A stretch of DNA of 36,506 bases from Paraburkholderia nodosa (GCF_001718195.1 NZ_MCNV01000045.1:1-36506), one strand, 5' to 3'. Positions 15,857-26,108 are shown, counted from the first letter of the stretch. The notes: generated by a model from the letters alone, not told the origin. Program-made: numbers and translations.

Positions 15857-16816
15857 ATGACCTCCACGAAACGCCCGCGCGTCGCGATGCCGGTGCAAGC
15901 TTCGCTGTTCGACGACTTTCTGGCCGACGCAGCACAAGCCACGCTCGACGAGCCGCCGCTGCCCGAAATCGACCCGCGCCAGATCACGATCTTCTCGCTG
16001 TTCGGCGCCGACGAATTCCCGGCGCCCGAACGCACGCACGCCGTTATGCCCGCCCCCGCCATGCCACACGACCCCACCGCGCCGCAGGCCGCCATCGACA
16101 CCACGCGCCTCGAAGACCAGTTCGACGCGCTGCCCGCCGCCTGGCGCGAGCTGCTTGCGCCGTTCATCACGAGCGACGCCTACGCGCCGTTGTGCCGCTT
16201 CGTCGATGACGAGCGCTCCGCCGGCAAGACCGTCTATCCTGCCGACGTGTTCCGCGCGCTGCGCCTCACCTCGCCCGACGACGTGAAGGTCGTGATCCTC
16301 GGCCAGGACCCGTATCACGGCGACGATCGCGGCACGCCGCAGGCGCACGGCCTGGCGTTCTCGGTGCCGCCTTCGGTGCGCCCGCCGCCTTCGCTGCGCA
16401 ACATCTTTAAGGAAATCGCAGCGAGCCTCGGCATTCAGGCGCCGACGCACGGCTGTCTCGACGCCTGGGCGCGCCAGGGCGTGCTGCTGCTGAACACGGT
16501 GCTCACCGTCGAGCGCGCGAGCGCCGCGAGCCATGCGAAGCGCGGCTGGGAGCGCTGCACCGACACGCTGATCCAGCAACTCGCCGCGCGCCACGAAAAC
16601 CTCGTGTTCATGCTGTGGGGCGCGCACGCGCAGAACAAGCGCGCGTTGCTCTCGGGTGCGCATTGCGTGCTCGAAGCGCCGCATCCGTCGCCGCTTTCCG
16701 CGCATCGCGGCTTTCTCGGCTGCGGGCATTTCGCGCAGGCCAACGAGTATCTGCAGGCGCACGGCCGCCAGCCGATCGACTGGCGTTTGCCGGAGGAAGG
16801 CCTCGAGCTCGCCTGA
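15857..16816 (+). CDS. ung: Uracil-DNA glycosylase with N-terminal extension
   Basis: This 319-residue family-1 UNG removes uracil from DNA. The water-activating motif GQDPYH (149-154, Asp151) and the HPSPLS loop (His276) are intact. The E. coli enzyme is about 229 residues; here some 90 extra residues precede the catalytic domain. They are proline-rich and probably disordered, and contain QASLF (14-18) and QITIF (42-46), the first resembling the beta-clamp binding consensus QL(S/D)LF. The start at 15857 was preferred over an ATG seven codons upstream by judgement only. Confidence 0.93.
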   Translation: MTSTKRPRVAMPVQASLFDDFLADAAQATLDEPPLPEIDPRQITIFSLFGADEFPAPERTHAVMPAPAMPHDPTAPQAAIDTTRLEDQFDALPAAWRELLAPFITSDAYAPLCRFVDDERSAGKTVYPADVFRALRLTSPDDVKVVILGQDPYHGDDRGTPQAHGLAFSVPPSVRPPPSLRNIFKEIAASLGIQAPTHGCLDAWARQGVLLLNTVLTVERASAASHAKRGWERCTDTLIQQLAARHENLVFMLWGAHAQNKRALLSGAHCVLEAPHPSPLSAHRGFLGCGHFAQANEYLQAHGRQPIDWRLPEEGLELA

Positions 16817-16860
16817 GCCGCCTGAGCCGCTTGGGCCTCGCAACGCGACGACGCGCAATG

Positions 16861-16894
16861 AAAAACGCCACGAGATCGTTCTCGTGGCGTTTTT
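16861..16894. terminator. Bidirectional terminator between ung and azoR
   Basis: A perfect 14-bp inverted repeat (AAAAACGCCACGAG with CTCGTGGCGTTTTT) closes a 6-nt loop and ends in T-runs on both strands. It serves the convergent ung and azoR genes. Confidence 0.92.
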
Positions 16895-16931
16895 GCTTTT
16901 ACAGCCGTCAAACAGGCAACAAGCGCGAACG

Positions 16932-17528
16932 TTACGCTGCAGCGATCGCCTCACGCGCGCCTGCGAGCGCGGCGCTTGCTGCGTCCGGGCCCATGTTCAG
17001 GCCTTCGGCGAAGATGAAGTTCACGTCGGTCATGCCGAGGAAGCCGAGGAACGACTTCAGGTACGGCGTCTGGCTGTCGTGCGCGGTGCCTTGATACTTG
17101 CCGCCGCGTGCCGAAACGACATGGACCTTCTTGCCGTTCACGAGGCCTTCGGGACCGTTCGCGGTGTAGCGGAACGTGATGCCGGCGCGCGCGATCCAGT
17201 CGAAGTACGTCTTGAGCTGCGACGAGACGCCGAAGTTATACATCGGCGCACCGATCACGATGATGTCCGCTGCCTGCAGTTCCGCGATCAGCGCTTCGCT
17301 GCGTGCGGCGATGGCCTGCTGCTCCGGCGTACGCTGCTCGGCCGGCGTGAAGAACGCGCCGAGCACGGCGTCGTCGAGGTGCGGCAGCGGGTCGGCTTGC
17401 AGGTTGCGCGTGACGACTTGCGCGCCCGGATTCGATTGTTGCAGCCTGGCCGTCAATTCGTTGACGAGCAGCGTCGACTGGGCGCCTTGCGAGCGGGCGG
17501 CGGAATTGATTTGCAGGATCGTGGTCAT
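16932..17528 (-). CDS. azoR: FMN-dependent NADH-azoreductase
   Basis: This 198-residue flavodoxin-like enzyme reduces azo compounds and quinones with NADH. The family motif APMYNFGVSSQLKTYFDWIARAG (from residue 94) binds FMN. The N-terminal ILQINSAARSQGAQST loop holds the FMN phosphate. A clear GAAGGAG ribosome site precedes the ATG. The gene stands alone with two inverted repeats upstream, which may bind a regulator. The physiological role is usually defence against quinones or electrophiles. Confidence 0.92.
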   Translation of the reverse strand: MTTILQINSAARSQGAQSTLLVNELTARLQQSNPGAQVVTRNLQADPLPHLDDAVLGAFFTPAEQRTPEQQAIAARSEALIAELQAADIIVIGAPMYNFGVSSQLKTYFDWIARAGITFRYTANGPEGLVNGKKVHVVSARGGKYQGTAHDSQTPYLKSFLGFLGMTDVNFIFAEGLNMGPDAASAALAGAREAIAAA

Positions 17529-17551
17529 GGTGGCTCCTTCGGGTCTCAGTT

Positions 17552-17565
17552 GCGCAACGTTGCGC
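17552..17565. repeat. 14-bp perfect palindrome in the azoR 5' region
   Basis: GCGCAACGTTGCGC reads the same on both strands and lies 24 bp before the azoR start codon. As DNA it could be an operator; as RNA it would be a short hairpin near the ribosome site. Confidence 0.5.
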
Positions 17566-17621
17566 GAGTGAAGGCATTGTGTTTTTTTACCGGGCTCCGA
17601 AAAAGTAGTCCGCCGATGACG

Positions 17622-17645
17622 GATTGTTGCAACGATAGAACAATC
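17622..17645. repeat. Inverted repeat upstream of azoR
   Basis: GATTGTT (17622-17628) and AACAATC (17639-17645) are perfect 7-bp arms separated by 10 bp, the size and spacing of a dimeric repressor or LysR-type site. It lies about 95 bp before azoR. No regulator gene is adjacent. Confidence 0.4.
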
Positions 17646-17653
17646 GCGGGCAT

Positions 17654-17686
17654 GAAAAAACGGCGTGGGATCCGTTACCCACGCCG
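17654..17686 (-). terminator. Terminator of the M61 peptidase gene
   Basis: A 9-bp perfect stem (CGGCGTGGG 17661-17669 with CCCACGCCG 17678-17686) is followed on the minus strand by six T's. It lies 40 bp after the peptidase stop codon. Confidence 0.88.
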
Positions 17687-17725
17687 CTTATGGCGCCGCG
17701 TGCCGCCGCACCCTGTCCCAGCGGC

Positions 17726-19516
17726 TTACACCGCCAGCCAGCGCTCGCGCAATGCGCGCGCGGGCGCACGCTTGTCCGAGGCGGCGAGCTTGTAGCGCGC
17801 GACCTCGGGCGCATCGAGGGTCAGACGCGCCACGCGAAGCTCGTCGCGGCGGAACGCGTGGATGTCGACCTTCGTGCCCGGCTGGTAGCGCGAGAGCAGC
17901 GCGTCGAGATTCGAACCCGTCACACGCAGGCCGTCGAGCGCTACGAGCGCGTCGCCAGCCGAAAGCCCCGCCTTCTGGGCCGCGCCGCCTTCGTAGACGA
18001 CGGCAAGCGTCGCTTCGGCGCCGCCACGCAGCCGCGCGCCGAGCGACGGTTTCGCGCCGCGTTCGGGCTCCCCTTCGAGCGTCACGCCGAACGGTTCGAA
18101 CAGCGCCGCGAGCGGCAGGTCGCGCGTGCCGCGCACGGCGTCGCTAAAGAGCGCGCCCAGTTCCACGCCGGTCGCCTCGGCGATCAGCGCCTCGACATCG
18201 TCCTCGCCCACGCCCACCGGCTTGCCGCGATAGAAGTCGCGCCCATAGCGCTGCCACAAGAGGCGCATGACGTCGTCGAGCGATTTGCGGCCGTTCGTCT
18301 GCGCGCGAATCGCGAGATCGAACGACAGCGCCACGAGCGAACCCTTGGTGTAGTAGCTCACGATCGCATTCGACGCGTTCTCGTCCTGGCGGTAATACTT
18401 CACCCACGCGTCGAACGAGCTTTCCGCGACGCTCTGCTTCAGTCGCCCCGCCCCGCGCAGCACGCCGGCGATCGTCTTGCCGAGCAGGCCGAAGTATTCG
18501 TCTGCGGAAATGAGGCCGCTACGCACGAGCATGAGGTCGTCGTAGTACGACGTGAAGCCCTCGAACAGCCACAGCAGCGACGTGTAGTCCTCGCGCGTGA
18601 GGTCGTACGGCACGAACGCCGCAGGCTTGATGCGCTTCACGTTCCACGTGTGGAAATATTCATGGCTGCACAGGCCGAGGTAGGTGCGATAGCCGTCCGA
18701 CGTCTCGGGCTTGCCCTTCACCGGCAGGTCGGTGCGATTGCAGATGAGCGCCGTCGAGGCGCGATGCTCGAGGCCGCCGTAACCGTCGCTCACGGCCTGC
18801 GTCATGAACACGTAGCGCTCCATCGGCGCGCGCTTCGTGCGCGGCTCGAACAGCGCGATCTGCGCCTCGCAGATCTTCTTGAGGTCGGCGGCGAGACGCT
18901 CGATGTCGAGCGCGACCACGCGGCCCGCGATCACGATGTCGTGCGGCACGCCGTGCGCCTTGAAGCTCGCGAGCGTGAACTCGCCGAGCGTGACCGGATG
19001 ATCGATCAGCTCGTCGTAATTCGTGGCCGTGTACTCGCCGAAGCCGTAACGCTTGGTGCCGCGCGCTTCCGTGAGCGCCGTGCCCACGCGCCAGTGGCGG
19101 TAGGCGTGCCCGTCCGGACGCTGAATATCGACGGCGTGCTGCGCCTCCTCATGGCCGAGCGCCGCGAGAAACACGCTCGTGCCGTTGAAGAAGCCCACCG
19201 TGTCGTCGAGATGCGCCGCGCGCACGGACAGGTCCCACGCGTAGACTTCATAACGCAGCGTGAGCGCGCCCTTCACGGGCGCGGCCTGCCACGAATGCTT
19301 GTCGGTCTTCGTCACGCGCACCTTGCGGCCCGCGTCGTTGAAGGCGCGCAGCGTGACGATGTTGCGCGCGAACTCCCGCACCATGTAGCTGCCCGGAATC
19401 CACACGGGCAGCATGAAGCATTGGCCGTCCGGCGCGGGGTCTTCCACGGTGAGCGTCACCTCGAACAGATGCGCGGCGGGATTCTTCGGGACGATGGTGT
19501 ATCGGATCGGCTTCAT
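17726..19516 (-). CDS. M61-family (glycyl) aminopeptidase with PDZ domain
   Basis: This 596-residue zinc peptidase has the HExxH site at His285-Glu286-His289 in SHEYFHTWNVKRIKP and the third zinc ligand Glu319 in LWLFEGFTSYY, as in M61 enzymes. A PDZ-like segment (about 480-560, GGAAQKAGLSAGDALVALDG) follows. No signal peptide is seen, so it is probably cytoplasmic. M61 enzymes prefer N-terminal glycine or alanine; the biological substrate here is unknown. The gene is followed by its own terminator and preceded by the dsbC terminator, so it is likely transcribed alone. Confidence 0.9.
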   Translation of the reverse strand: MKPIRYTIVPKNPAAHLFEVTLTVEDPAPDGQCFMLPVWIPGSYMVREFARNIVTLRAFNDAGRKVRVTKTDKHSWQAAPVKGALTLRYEVYAWDLSVRAAHLDDTVGFFNGTSVFLAALGHEEAQHAVDIQRPDGHAYRHWRVGTALTEARGTKRYGFGEYTATNYDELIDHPVTLGEFTLASFKAHGVPHDIVIAGRVVALDIERLAADLKKICEAQIALFEPRTKRAPMERYVFMTQAVSDGYGGLEHRASTALICNRTDLPVKGKPETSDGYRTYLGLCSHEYFHTWNVKRIKPAAFVPYDLTREDYTSLLWLFEGFTSYYDDLMLVRSGLISADEYFGLLGKTIAGVLRGAGRLKQSVAESSFDAWVKYYRQDENASNAIVSYYTKGSLVALSFDLAIRAQTNGRKSLDDVMRLLWQRYGRDFYRGKPVGVGEDDVEALIAEATGVELGALFSDAVRGTRDLPLAALFEPFGVTLEGEPERGAKPSLGARLRGGAEATLAVVYEGGAAQKAGLSAGDALVALDGLRVTGSNLDALLSRYQPGTKVDIHAFRRDELRVARLTLDAPEVARYKLAASDKRAPARALRERWLAV

Positions 19517-19603
19517 CGGCGGGATCGGTGAGAGATTCGCTCAGCAGACGCTGCAGTGCAAATTCAGTATGCCCGGCAGACAAAAACGGACAAAAAGCGC
19601 CGG

Positions 19604-19634
19604 GCAAAAAAGTACCGGCCGCGAAAGCGGCCGG
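19604..19634 (-). terminator. Terminator of dsbC
   Basis: An 8-bp perfect stem CCGGCCGC/GCGGCCGG (19615-19634) with a tetraloop is followed on the minus strand by TACTTTTTT. A second, longer-looped stem (GCCCGGC 19571-19577 with GCCGGGC 19599-19605) lies directly beyond it and encloses two near-copies of GACAAAAA. Confidence 0.85.
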
Positions 19635-19651
19635 CGGGTTCAGGCGAGGCG

Positions 19652-20383
19652 TCAGTGCGCGCCGTTCAGACCGCGCTCGAGCCGGTCGGCGCTGACGGCG
19701 CCCGGCAGGCGCGTGCCGTCCGCGAGGATCACGGTGGGCGTGCCGGTCACGTTCATCTTCTGGCCGAGCGCGAGATTGCTGTCGATGGCGGCCGTGTCGC
19801 ACGTGCCGGCAGCCGTGGGCGCCTTGCGGTCGACCATCCACGATTCCCACGCCTTGCCACGGTCGGCCGAGCACCAGATCTGCTTGGCCTTCGCCGTCGA
19901 ATCCGGCGAGAGCACGGGATACAGGAAGGTGTAGACCGTCACGTTGTCGACGGACCTGAGCGTGCTTTCGAGCTGATGGCAGTACGGGCAGTTCGGGTCG
20001 GAGAACACGGCCATCTTGCGCTTGCCGTCGCCCTTCACGACCTTGACCGCGTTCTCGAGCGGCAGCTTCGAGAAATCGACCTTGTTGATTTCGTTCAGGC
20101 GCGCCTCGGTGAGATTGCGGTGCGCCTTGGTGTCGATGAGTTCACCGGTGAGCACGTAATCGCCGCTGGCGTCGCTATAGACGATCTGCGTGCCGAGGTT
20201 GATCTCGTAAAGGCCCGGCATGGGCGCCTTGGTGATGCCCTTGATGTCGCTGGCGTCGATGCCGAGACGCGTCTGCAGCGCCGACTTGATCTTGTCGGTG
20301 GTCTGGTCGGCCTGGGCCGAGCAGCCGAGCGCCGAGGTGGCTACCGCGATCACGAGCGCGGCAAATCGAATACGCGTTTGCAT
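19652..20383 (-). CDS. dsbC: Periplasmic disulfide isomerase
   Basis: This 243-residue protein has a Sec signal peptide (about residues 1-25, cleavage after AQA), an N-terminal dimerisation domain and a thioredoxin domain with the redox motif CPYC (Cys132/Cys135) in FSDPNCPYCHQLE. A second cysteine pair sits in WCSAD and GTCD. The cis-proline loop is TGTPTV. It repairs wrong disulfides in the periplasm and needs DsbD, not encoded here. The ATG at 20383 gives the best signal peptide and has AGGA nine bases before it. Confidence 0.92.
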   Translation of the reverse strand: MQTRIRFAALVIAVATSALGCSAQADQTTDKIKSALQTRLGIDASDIKGITKAPMPGLYEINLGTQIVYSDASGDYVLTGELIDTKAHRNLTEARLNEINKVDFSKLPLENAVKVVKGDGKRKMAVFSDPNCPYCHQLESTLRSVDNVTVYTFLYPVLSPDSTAKAKQIWCSADRGKAWESWMVDRKAPTAAGTCDTAAIDSNLALGQKMNVTGTPTVILADGTRLPGAVSADRLERGLNGAH

Positions 20384-20519
20384 GGGATGCATTCCTGATT
20401 CAGGCGCGCCGCGCAGGGGCGACGCGCGCAGAGTTCCGTTGAACGGCCGGGGCGGCATGTGCTGCGGGCGCGGCCAATATGTCCATTCTAAGCCGCACTG
20501 GCCTCAAGCAACCGAAATG

Positions 20520-20535
20520 CCTGCTTGCGCAGGCG
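20520..20535 (-). terminator. Possible weak terminator after the UbiH-family gene
   Basis: A 6-bp stem GCCTGC/GCAGGC with a GCAA loop lies 13 bp after the stop codon on the minus strand, but only a short mixed A/T stretch follows. Termination may be incomplete, leaving partial readthrough into dsbC. Confidence 0.3.
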
Positions 20536-20547
20536 AGCCCGTCGATA

Positions 20548-21720
20548 CTAGCCGAGCGCCGAGGCCACGAGCCAGCGCTTGAGCAACGGCTGCGCCCCCA
20601 CGAATGCCATGCCCGTATTGCGCACCGCGCGCGCGAGCGTGCCCGGGAACGAGAAAAGCCGCTGCAGGCCGTCGGTGGCCACGACGAGCTTCTGGATGTC
20701 CTCACGGCGACCGCGTTCGTAGCGGCGCAGCAGCACGATGTCGCCGAGATCGCGGAATGCCTCTTTCTTCGTGACCACGTCGACGAGCGCGGCGACGTCG
20801 CGCAAACCGAGGTTCACGCCCTGGCCCGCCAGCGGGTGAATCAGATGCGCGGCGTCGCCGACCAGGGCGACGCGCGGCGCCACGAGCCGGTCGACGGTTT
20901 GCAGAGACAGCGGAAAACCGCGCGCGGGCGTGACGCATTCGAGCGCGCCCAGCTGGCTTTGCGAGACGCGCTCGACTTCGGCGGCAAGCTGCGCCGGTTC
21001 GAGCTTGAGGAGTTCTTCGGCATGTTCGGTCTGCGCCGACCAGACGAGCGATACGTGCCGATCGGGCAGCGGCAGCAAGGCGACGATCTCGCCCTCGCGG
21101 AACCACTGGTACGCCGTTTCGCCGTGTGGCTTTTCCGCGCGGAAGTTGGCGACCACGCCGGTTTGCCGGTAATCGCGCCGCTCGACCGTCGAGCCGATCT
21201 GCGCGCGCACCCACGAATGCGCGCCGTCCGCGCCGATCGCGAGGTCGGCTTCGATCGTGCGACCATTGGCGAGGCCGATCACGGCCGCGTCGGGTTTCAC
21301 GTCAAGCGTCTGCGCACGCGTGTCGATCCACGCGAGATTGGGCTGGAAGTGCAGCGCGGCGTCGAGCGCACGCTCGACGATCGACGACTCGGCAATCCAG
21401 GCCAGCTGCGCAACCGAGGCCTGATATGCCGAGAAGTGCAACTCCGCCGCGGCGTCGCCGAACACGCGCATGTCGTAGACGGGCGTGAGGCGCGCGGCGT
21501 CGGCGGCCTGCCAGACCCGCAGCCGCTCGAACAGCGCCTGCGAGCTGCGCGAAAAGGCGTACACGCGCGCGTCGAACACGGCTCCCGCAGGCAGCGGCGC
21601 GCACGGCTGCGCGAGCAGCGCCACGCGCAGGCCGCTCTGGGTCAGCGCGAGCGCCGCCGACTTGCCGACGAGGCCGCCGCCGATCACGGCGACATCAAAG
21701 GTCTGGTTGCTTGCAGTCAT
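20548..21720 (-). CDS. UbiH/UbiF/COQ6-family FAD-dependent hydroxylase
   Basis: This 390-residue flavoprotein monooxygenase probably hydroxylates a ring position during ubiquinone synthesis. It has the N-terminal dinucleotide fold GGGLVG (14-19), the DG motif GADGAHSWVR (163-172) and GDAAHLIHPLAGQG (288-301), the last being the family signature. Paralogues UbiH, UbiF, UbiI and UbiM share these motifs, so I leave the exact symbol open. The ATG at 21720 lies just after a TATAAT box, so the transcript may have almost no leader. It precedes dsbC on the same strand. Confidence 0.88.
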   Translation of the reverse strand: MTASNQTFDVAVIGGGLVGKSAALALTQSGLRVALLAQPCAPLPAGAVFDARVYAFSRSSQALFERLRVWQAADAARLTPVYDMRVFGDAAAELHFSAYQASVAQLAWIAESSIVERALDAALHFQPNLAWIDTRAQTLDVKPDAAVIGLANGRTIEADLAIGADGAHSWVRAQIGSTVERRDYRQTGVVANFRAEKPHGETAYQWFREGEIVALLPLPDRHVSLVWSAQTEHAEELLKLEPAQLAAEVERVSQSQLGALECVTPARGFPLSLQTVDRLVAPRVALVGDAAHLIHPLAGQGVNLGLRDVAALVDVVTKKEAFRDLGDIVLLRRYERGRREDIQKLVVATDGLQRLFSFPGTLARAVRNTGMAFVGAQPLLKRWLVASALG

Positions 21721-21851
21721 GCGCGCATTATAGCCGCGGGCGCTTGTGTGGCCGGGCGGGACGGGCGCGGTGTTGCGGCGCAGCAAGACGTTGCGGGAAG
21801 ACGGCCCGCCAGCGCGGCGACACCCGCGGCTAACCCTCACCCGGACGAGGT

Positions 21852-21857
21852 TACAAT
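21852..21857 (+). promoter_or_regulatory. Candidate -10 box for ychF
   Basis: TACAAT stands out in a GC-rich intergenic region about 145 bp before ychF. The matching -35 (CTAACC, 16 bp upstream) is weak. Two mutually exclusive hairpins lie just downstream. Confidence 0.4.
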
Positions 21858-21866
21858 TACGGTTTT

Positions 21867-21895
21867 CGTGACTCCCCGTCACGTCCCCCGACGTG
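21867..21895 (+). repeat. Two overlapping alternative hairpins in the ychF leader
   Basis: CGTGAC (21867-21872) pairs with GTCACG (21878-21883), while CACGTC (21880-21885) pairs with GACGTG (21890-21895). The middle arm is shared, so only one hairpin can form at a time. Both stems are perfect 6-bp with 4-5 nt loops. No T-run follows. Confidence 0.45.
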
Positions 21896-22001
21896 CCACC
21901 TGCGCCGCCCCGCCCGCCGCTTCCGCTTTCGCGAGACGCCCGGCCCCGGGCCTTCGCGCGCGGCGAGCCGCACGTCACCACCCTGACATGCAGAGATTTA
22001 C

Positions 22002-23096
22002 ATGAGCCTCCAATGCGGCATCGTCGGCTTGCCTAACGTCGGCAAGTCCACCCTCTTCAACGCGCTGACCAAGGCGGGCATCGCGGCCGAGAACTACCCG
22101 TTCTGCACGATCGAGCCCAACGTCGGCGTGGTAGAAGTGCCGGATCAGCGCCTGAAGGCGCTCGCCGAAATCGTCAAGCCCGAGCGCGTCGTGCCGGCCG
22201 TGGTCGAATTCGTCGACATCGCGGGTCTGGTCGCGGGCGCGAGCAAGGGCGAAGGCCTCGGCAACCAGTTCCTCGCGAACATCCGCGAAACCGATGCGAT
22301 CACGCACGTCGTGCGCTGCTTCGAAGATGAAAACGTGATCCACGTGGCGGGCAAGATCGATCCGCTCGCCGACATCGAAGTCATCAACACCGAACTGGCG
22401 CTCGCCGACCTCGCCACCGTCGAGAAGGCGCTCACGCGCTACTCGAAGGCCGCGAAATCGGGCAACGACAAGGAAGCCGCGAAGCTCGTGGCCGTGCTCG
22501 AAAAGGTGCGCGCGCAACTCGATCAGGCAAAGCCCGTGCGCGGGCTCGCACTGAGCGACGACGAGCAGGCGCTGATCAAGCCCTTCTGCCTCATCACCGC
22601 GAAGAAGACCATGTACGTCGCGAACGTGAAGGAAGACGGGTTCGAGAACAACCCGCATCTGGACGCCGTGCGCAAGTACGCTGAAGGCGAGAATTCGCCG
22701 GTCGTGGCCGTGTGCGCCGCGATCGAAGCGGAAATCGCCGACCTCGAAGACGAAGACAAGATCGCGTTCCTCGCCGATATGGGCATGGAAGAGCCGGGCC
22801 TCGACCGCGTGATCCGCGCGGGCTTCAAGCTGCTCGGCCTGCAGACCTACTTCACGGCGGGCGTGAAGGAAGTGCGCGCGTGGACGATCCATGTCGGCGA
22901 TACGGCCCCGCAAGCCGCGGGCGTGATCCACACCGACTTCGAGCGCGGCTTCATCCGCGCGCAGACCATCGCGTTCGACGACTACGTCCAGTACAAGGGC
23001 GAAACCGGCGCGAAGGAAGCCGGCAAGATGCGCGCCGAAGGCAAGGAATATGTCGTGCACGACGGCGACGTAATGAACTTCCTGTTCAACGTATAA
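22002..23096 (+). CDS. ychF: Redox-regulated ribosome-associated P-loop ATPase/GTPase YchF (OLA1)
   Basis: This 364-residue Obg-family protein has the P-loop GLPNVGKST (9-17), the G3 segment DIAGLVAGASKGEGLGN, and a C-terminal TGS domain ending in the usual MNFLFNV. YchF binds 70S ribosomes and prefers ATP over GTP; it has been linked to stress tolerance. The length matches the family. The ribosome site is weak (GCAGAGA). It lies 38 bp upstream of ettA, another ribosome-associated ATPase, and the two are probably cotranscribed. Confidence 0.95.
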   Translation: MSLQCGIVGLPNVGKSTLFNALTKAGIAAENYPFCTIEPNVGVVEVPDQRLKALAEIVKPERVVPAVVEFVDIAGLVAGASKGEGLGNQFLANIRETDAITHVVRCFEDENVIHVAGKIDPLADIEVINTELALADLATVEKALTRYSKAAKSGNDKEAAKLVAVLEKVRAQLDQAKPVRGLALSDDEQALIKPFCLITAKKTMYVANVKEDGFENNPHLDAVRKYAEGENSPVVAVCAAIEAEIADLEDEDKIAFLADMGMEEPGLDRVIRAGFKLLGLQTYFTAGVKEVRAWTIHVGDTAPQAAGVIHTDFERGFIRAQTIAFDDYVQYKGETGAKEAGKMRAEGKEYVVHDGDVMNFLFNV

Positions 23097-23134
23097 GCGA
23101 CACCTTTTTCTACCCGTTTCCAAAAGACACTCTC

Positions 23135-24799
<1,665 letters not shown>

Positions 24800-24820
24800 G
24801 CAGGCGCGATCGATAGCAAA

Positions 24821-24846
24821 CAACGGCGGCCCGCGGGCCGCCGTTG
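24821..24846. terminator. Long GC-rich hairpin after ettA
   Basis: CAACGGCGGCCC (24821-24832) and GGGCCGCCGTTG (24835-24846) form a near-continuous 12-bp inverted repeat 21 bp past the ettA stop. Only interrupted T's follow, so termination strength is uncertain, but the position fits the end of the ychF-ettA unit. Confidence 0.6.
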
Positions 24847-24953
24847 TCGTTCTGGCAGGTTCAAGCACACACGGCATGGCGGTTGCTCGAAAGCCGCTAC
24901 GCTTAGGCTCACTTGGGGCTTGATCATGCCCAGCTCCCGCGAGGAATTCCGTA

Positions 24954-26108
24954 ATGGCGACGCCGCTGCGCAACCGTGTTGTCCTTATCGTGGCGATCGT
25001 CGTCGCGCTGCTCGTGCTCGCGGCGCTGGGCACGCTCTACGCGCTGCAGCGCGAGGCAAAGGCGTACGTGGAGCGCGCGCTCGCGCCCGTCGGCACGGCC
25101 GCGAGCGTGAACGTGGCGTTCAATCTCTCATCCGTCGAGCTCACCGACGTGCGCCTGAAGCCGCCCCCGAATTGGCCGACTGCCGACACGCTGCGCGCCG
25201 CCCGCATCACCATCACGCCCGACTTGCGCGCGCTGATCTCGCACCGCGTGCATATTCGCGACGTCACGGTGAGCGATTTCACGATGACGGTGCTGCGCCG
25301 GGAAAGCGGTTCGATCCTGATCCTGCCGAATCTGCGCGAAGCGATGGCGCAAAGCGCCACGCCCTCGAACGGCGCGCAGGGCGAAAGCAGCCTGCCGCAG
25401 CAAAAGGTCATCGACCATATCGGCTTCGAGAACGGCACATTCGACTTCTACGACCGTTCGGTGAGCAATCCGCCGTGGCGCGTCACCGTGAACCGCGCGC
25501 AGGCGAGCGTCGACAATGTCCAGTTGCCGGCGCTTACGGAGCCCACCCGCGTTTCGGTCGTGGGCAATGTCGTCGGCCCGGCGCACACAGGACGCGTCAC
25601 TTTCGACGGCTGGATGCAAATCGCGAATAAGGACTCGCAACTCCGCACGACGCTGCGTGGCGTGGATGTGCGCACGATCGATCCCTATCTGCTTAAAAAG
25701 GCCGGCGCGAAGGCCAATGTGACGGGCGGTACACTCGATCTCGATCTCAACTCGACCGTGCGCGGCTATCACCTGCACGCGCCGGGCATCGTCACGCTGC
25801 ACAACCTGCAACTCTCGGATAGCGGCGACGCGGTGGACACCTTCCTGTCGATCCCGACGCGCGCCGCCGTGGCCGCATTGAAGGCGCACAAGGGTGAAAT
25901 CACGCTGCATTTCGTGCTCGACGGCAACCTGCGCGACCCTAAATTCAAGCTGAACGAAAACCTGATGACGGAGTTGCGCGCAGGGTTTGCGCAGGCGCTC
26001 GGGGTGAGCGCGGAAGGGGTGGCGAAGGGCGCCGGGCAAACCGCAAAGGGTATCGCTGACGCGCTGCGCAGTCTGCTGCAGCCGGTGCCGGCGCCCGCTT
26101 CGAAATAG
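24954..26108 (+). CDS. AsmA-like (DUF748-type) membrane-anchored protein
   Basis: This 384-residue protein has one N-terminal transmembrane helix (about residues 8-29) followed by a periplasmic region of repeated beta-strand patterns. These include VELTDVRLKPPPNW, VHIRDVTVSDFTMTVLRRESG and VTFDGWMQIANKDSQLRTTL, as in AsmA/DUF748 proteins, which relate to lipid transport between membranes. The C-terminus is alanine-rich and helical. The start has GAGG nine bases upstream. It stands alone, converging on the HAD gene. The family call rests on fold pattern, not on a diagnostic motif. Confidence 0.7.
   Translation: MATPLRNRVVLIVAIVVALLVLAALGTLYALQREAKAYVERALAPVGTAASVNVAFNLSSVELTDVRLKPPPNWPTADTLRAARITITPDLRALISHRVHIRDVTVSDFTMTVLRRESGSILILPNLREAMAQSATPSNGAQGESSLPQQKVIDHIGFENGTFDFYDRSVSNPPWRVTVNRAQASVDNVQLPALTEPTRVSVVGNVVGPAHTGRVTFDGWMQIANKDSQLRTTLRGVDVRTIDPYLLKKAGAKANVTGGTLDLDLNSTVRGYHLHAPGIVTLHNLQLSDSGDAVDTFLSIPTRAAVAALKAHKGEITLHFVLDGNLRDPKFKLNENLMTELRAGFAQALGVSAEGVAKGAGQTAKGIADALRSLLQPVPAPASK

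Noticed and set aside
17690..19531. A 613-codon plus-strand frame opposite the M61 peptidase
   Set aside because: The minus-strand frame has the complete zinc site and a PDZ domain. The plus-strand product is compositionally a shadow.
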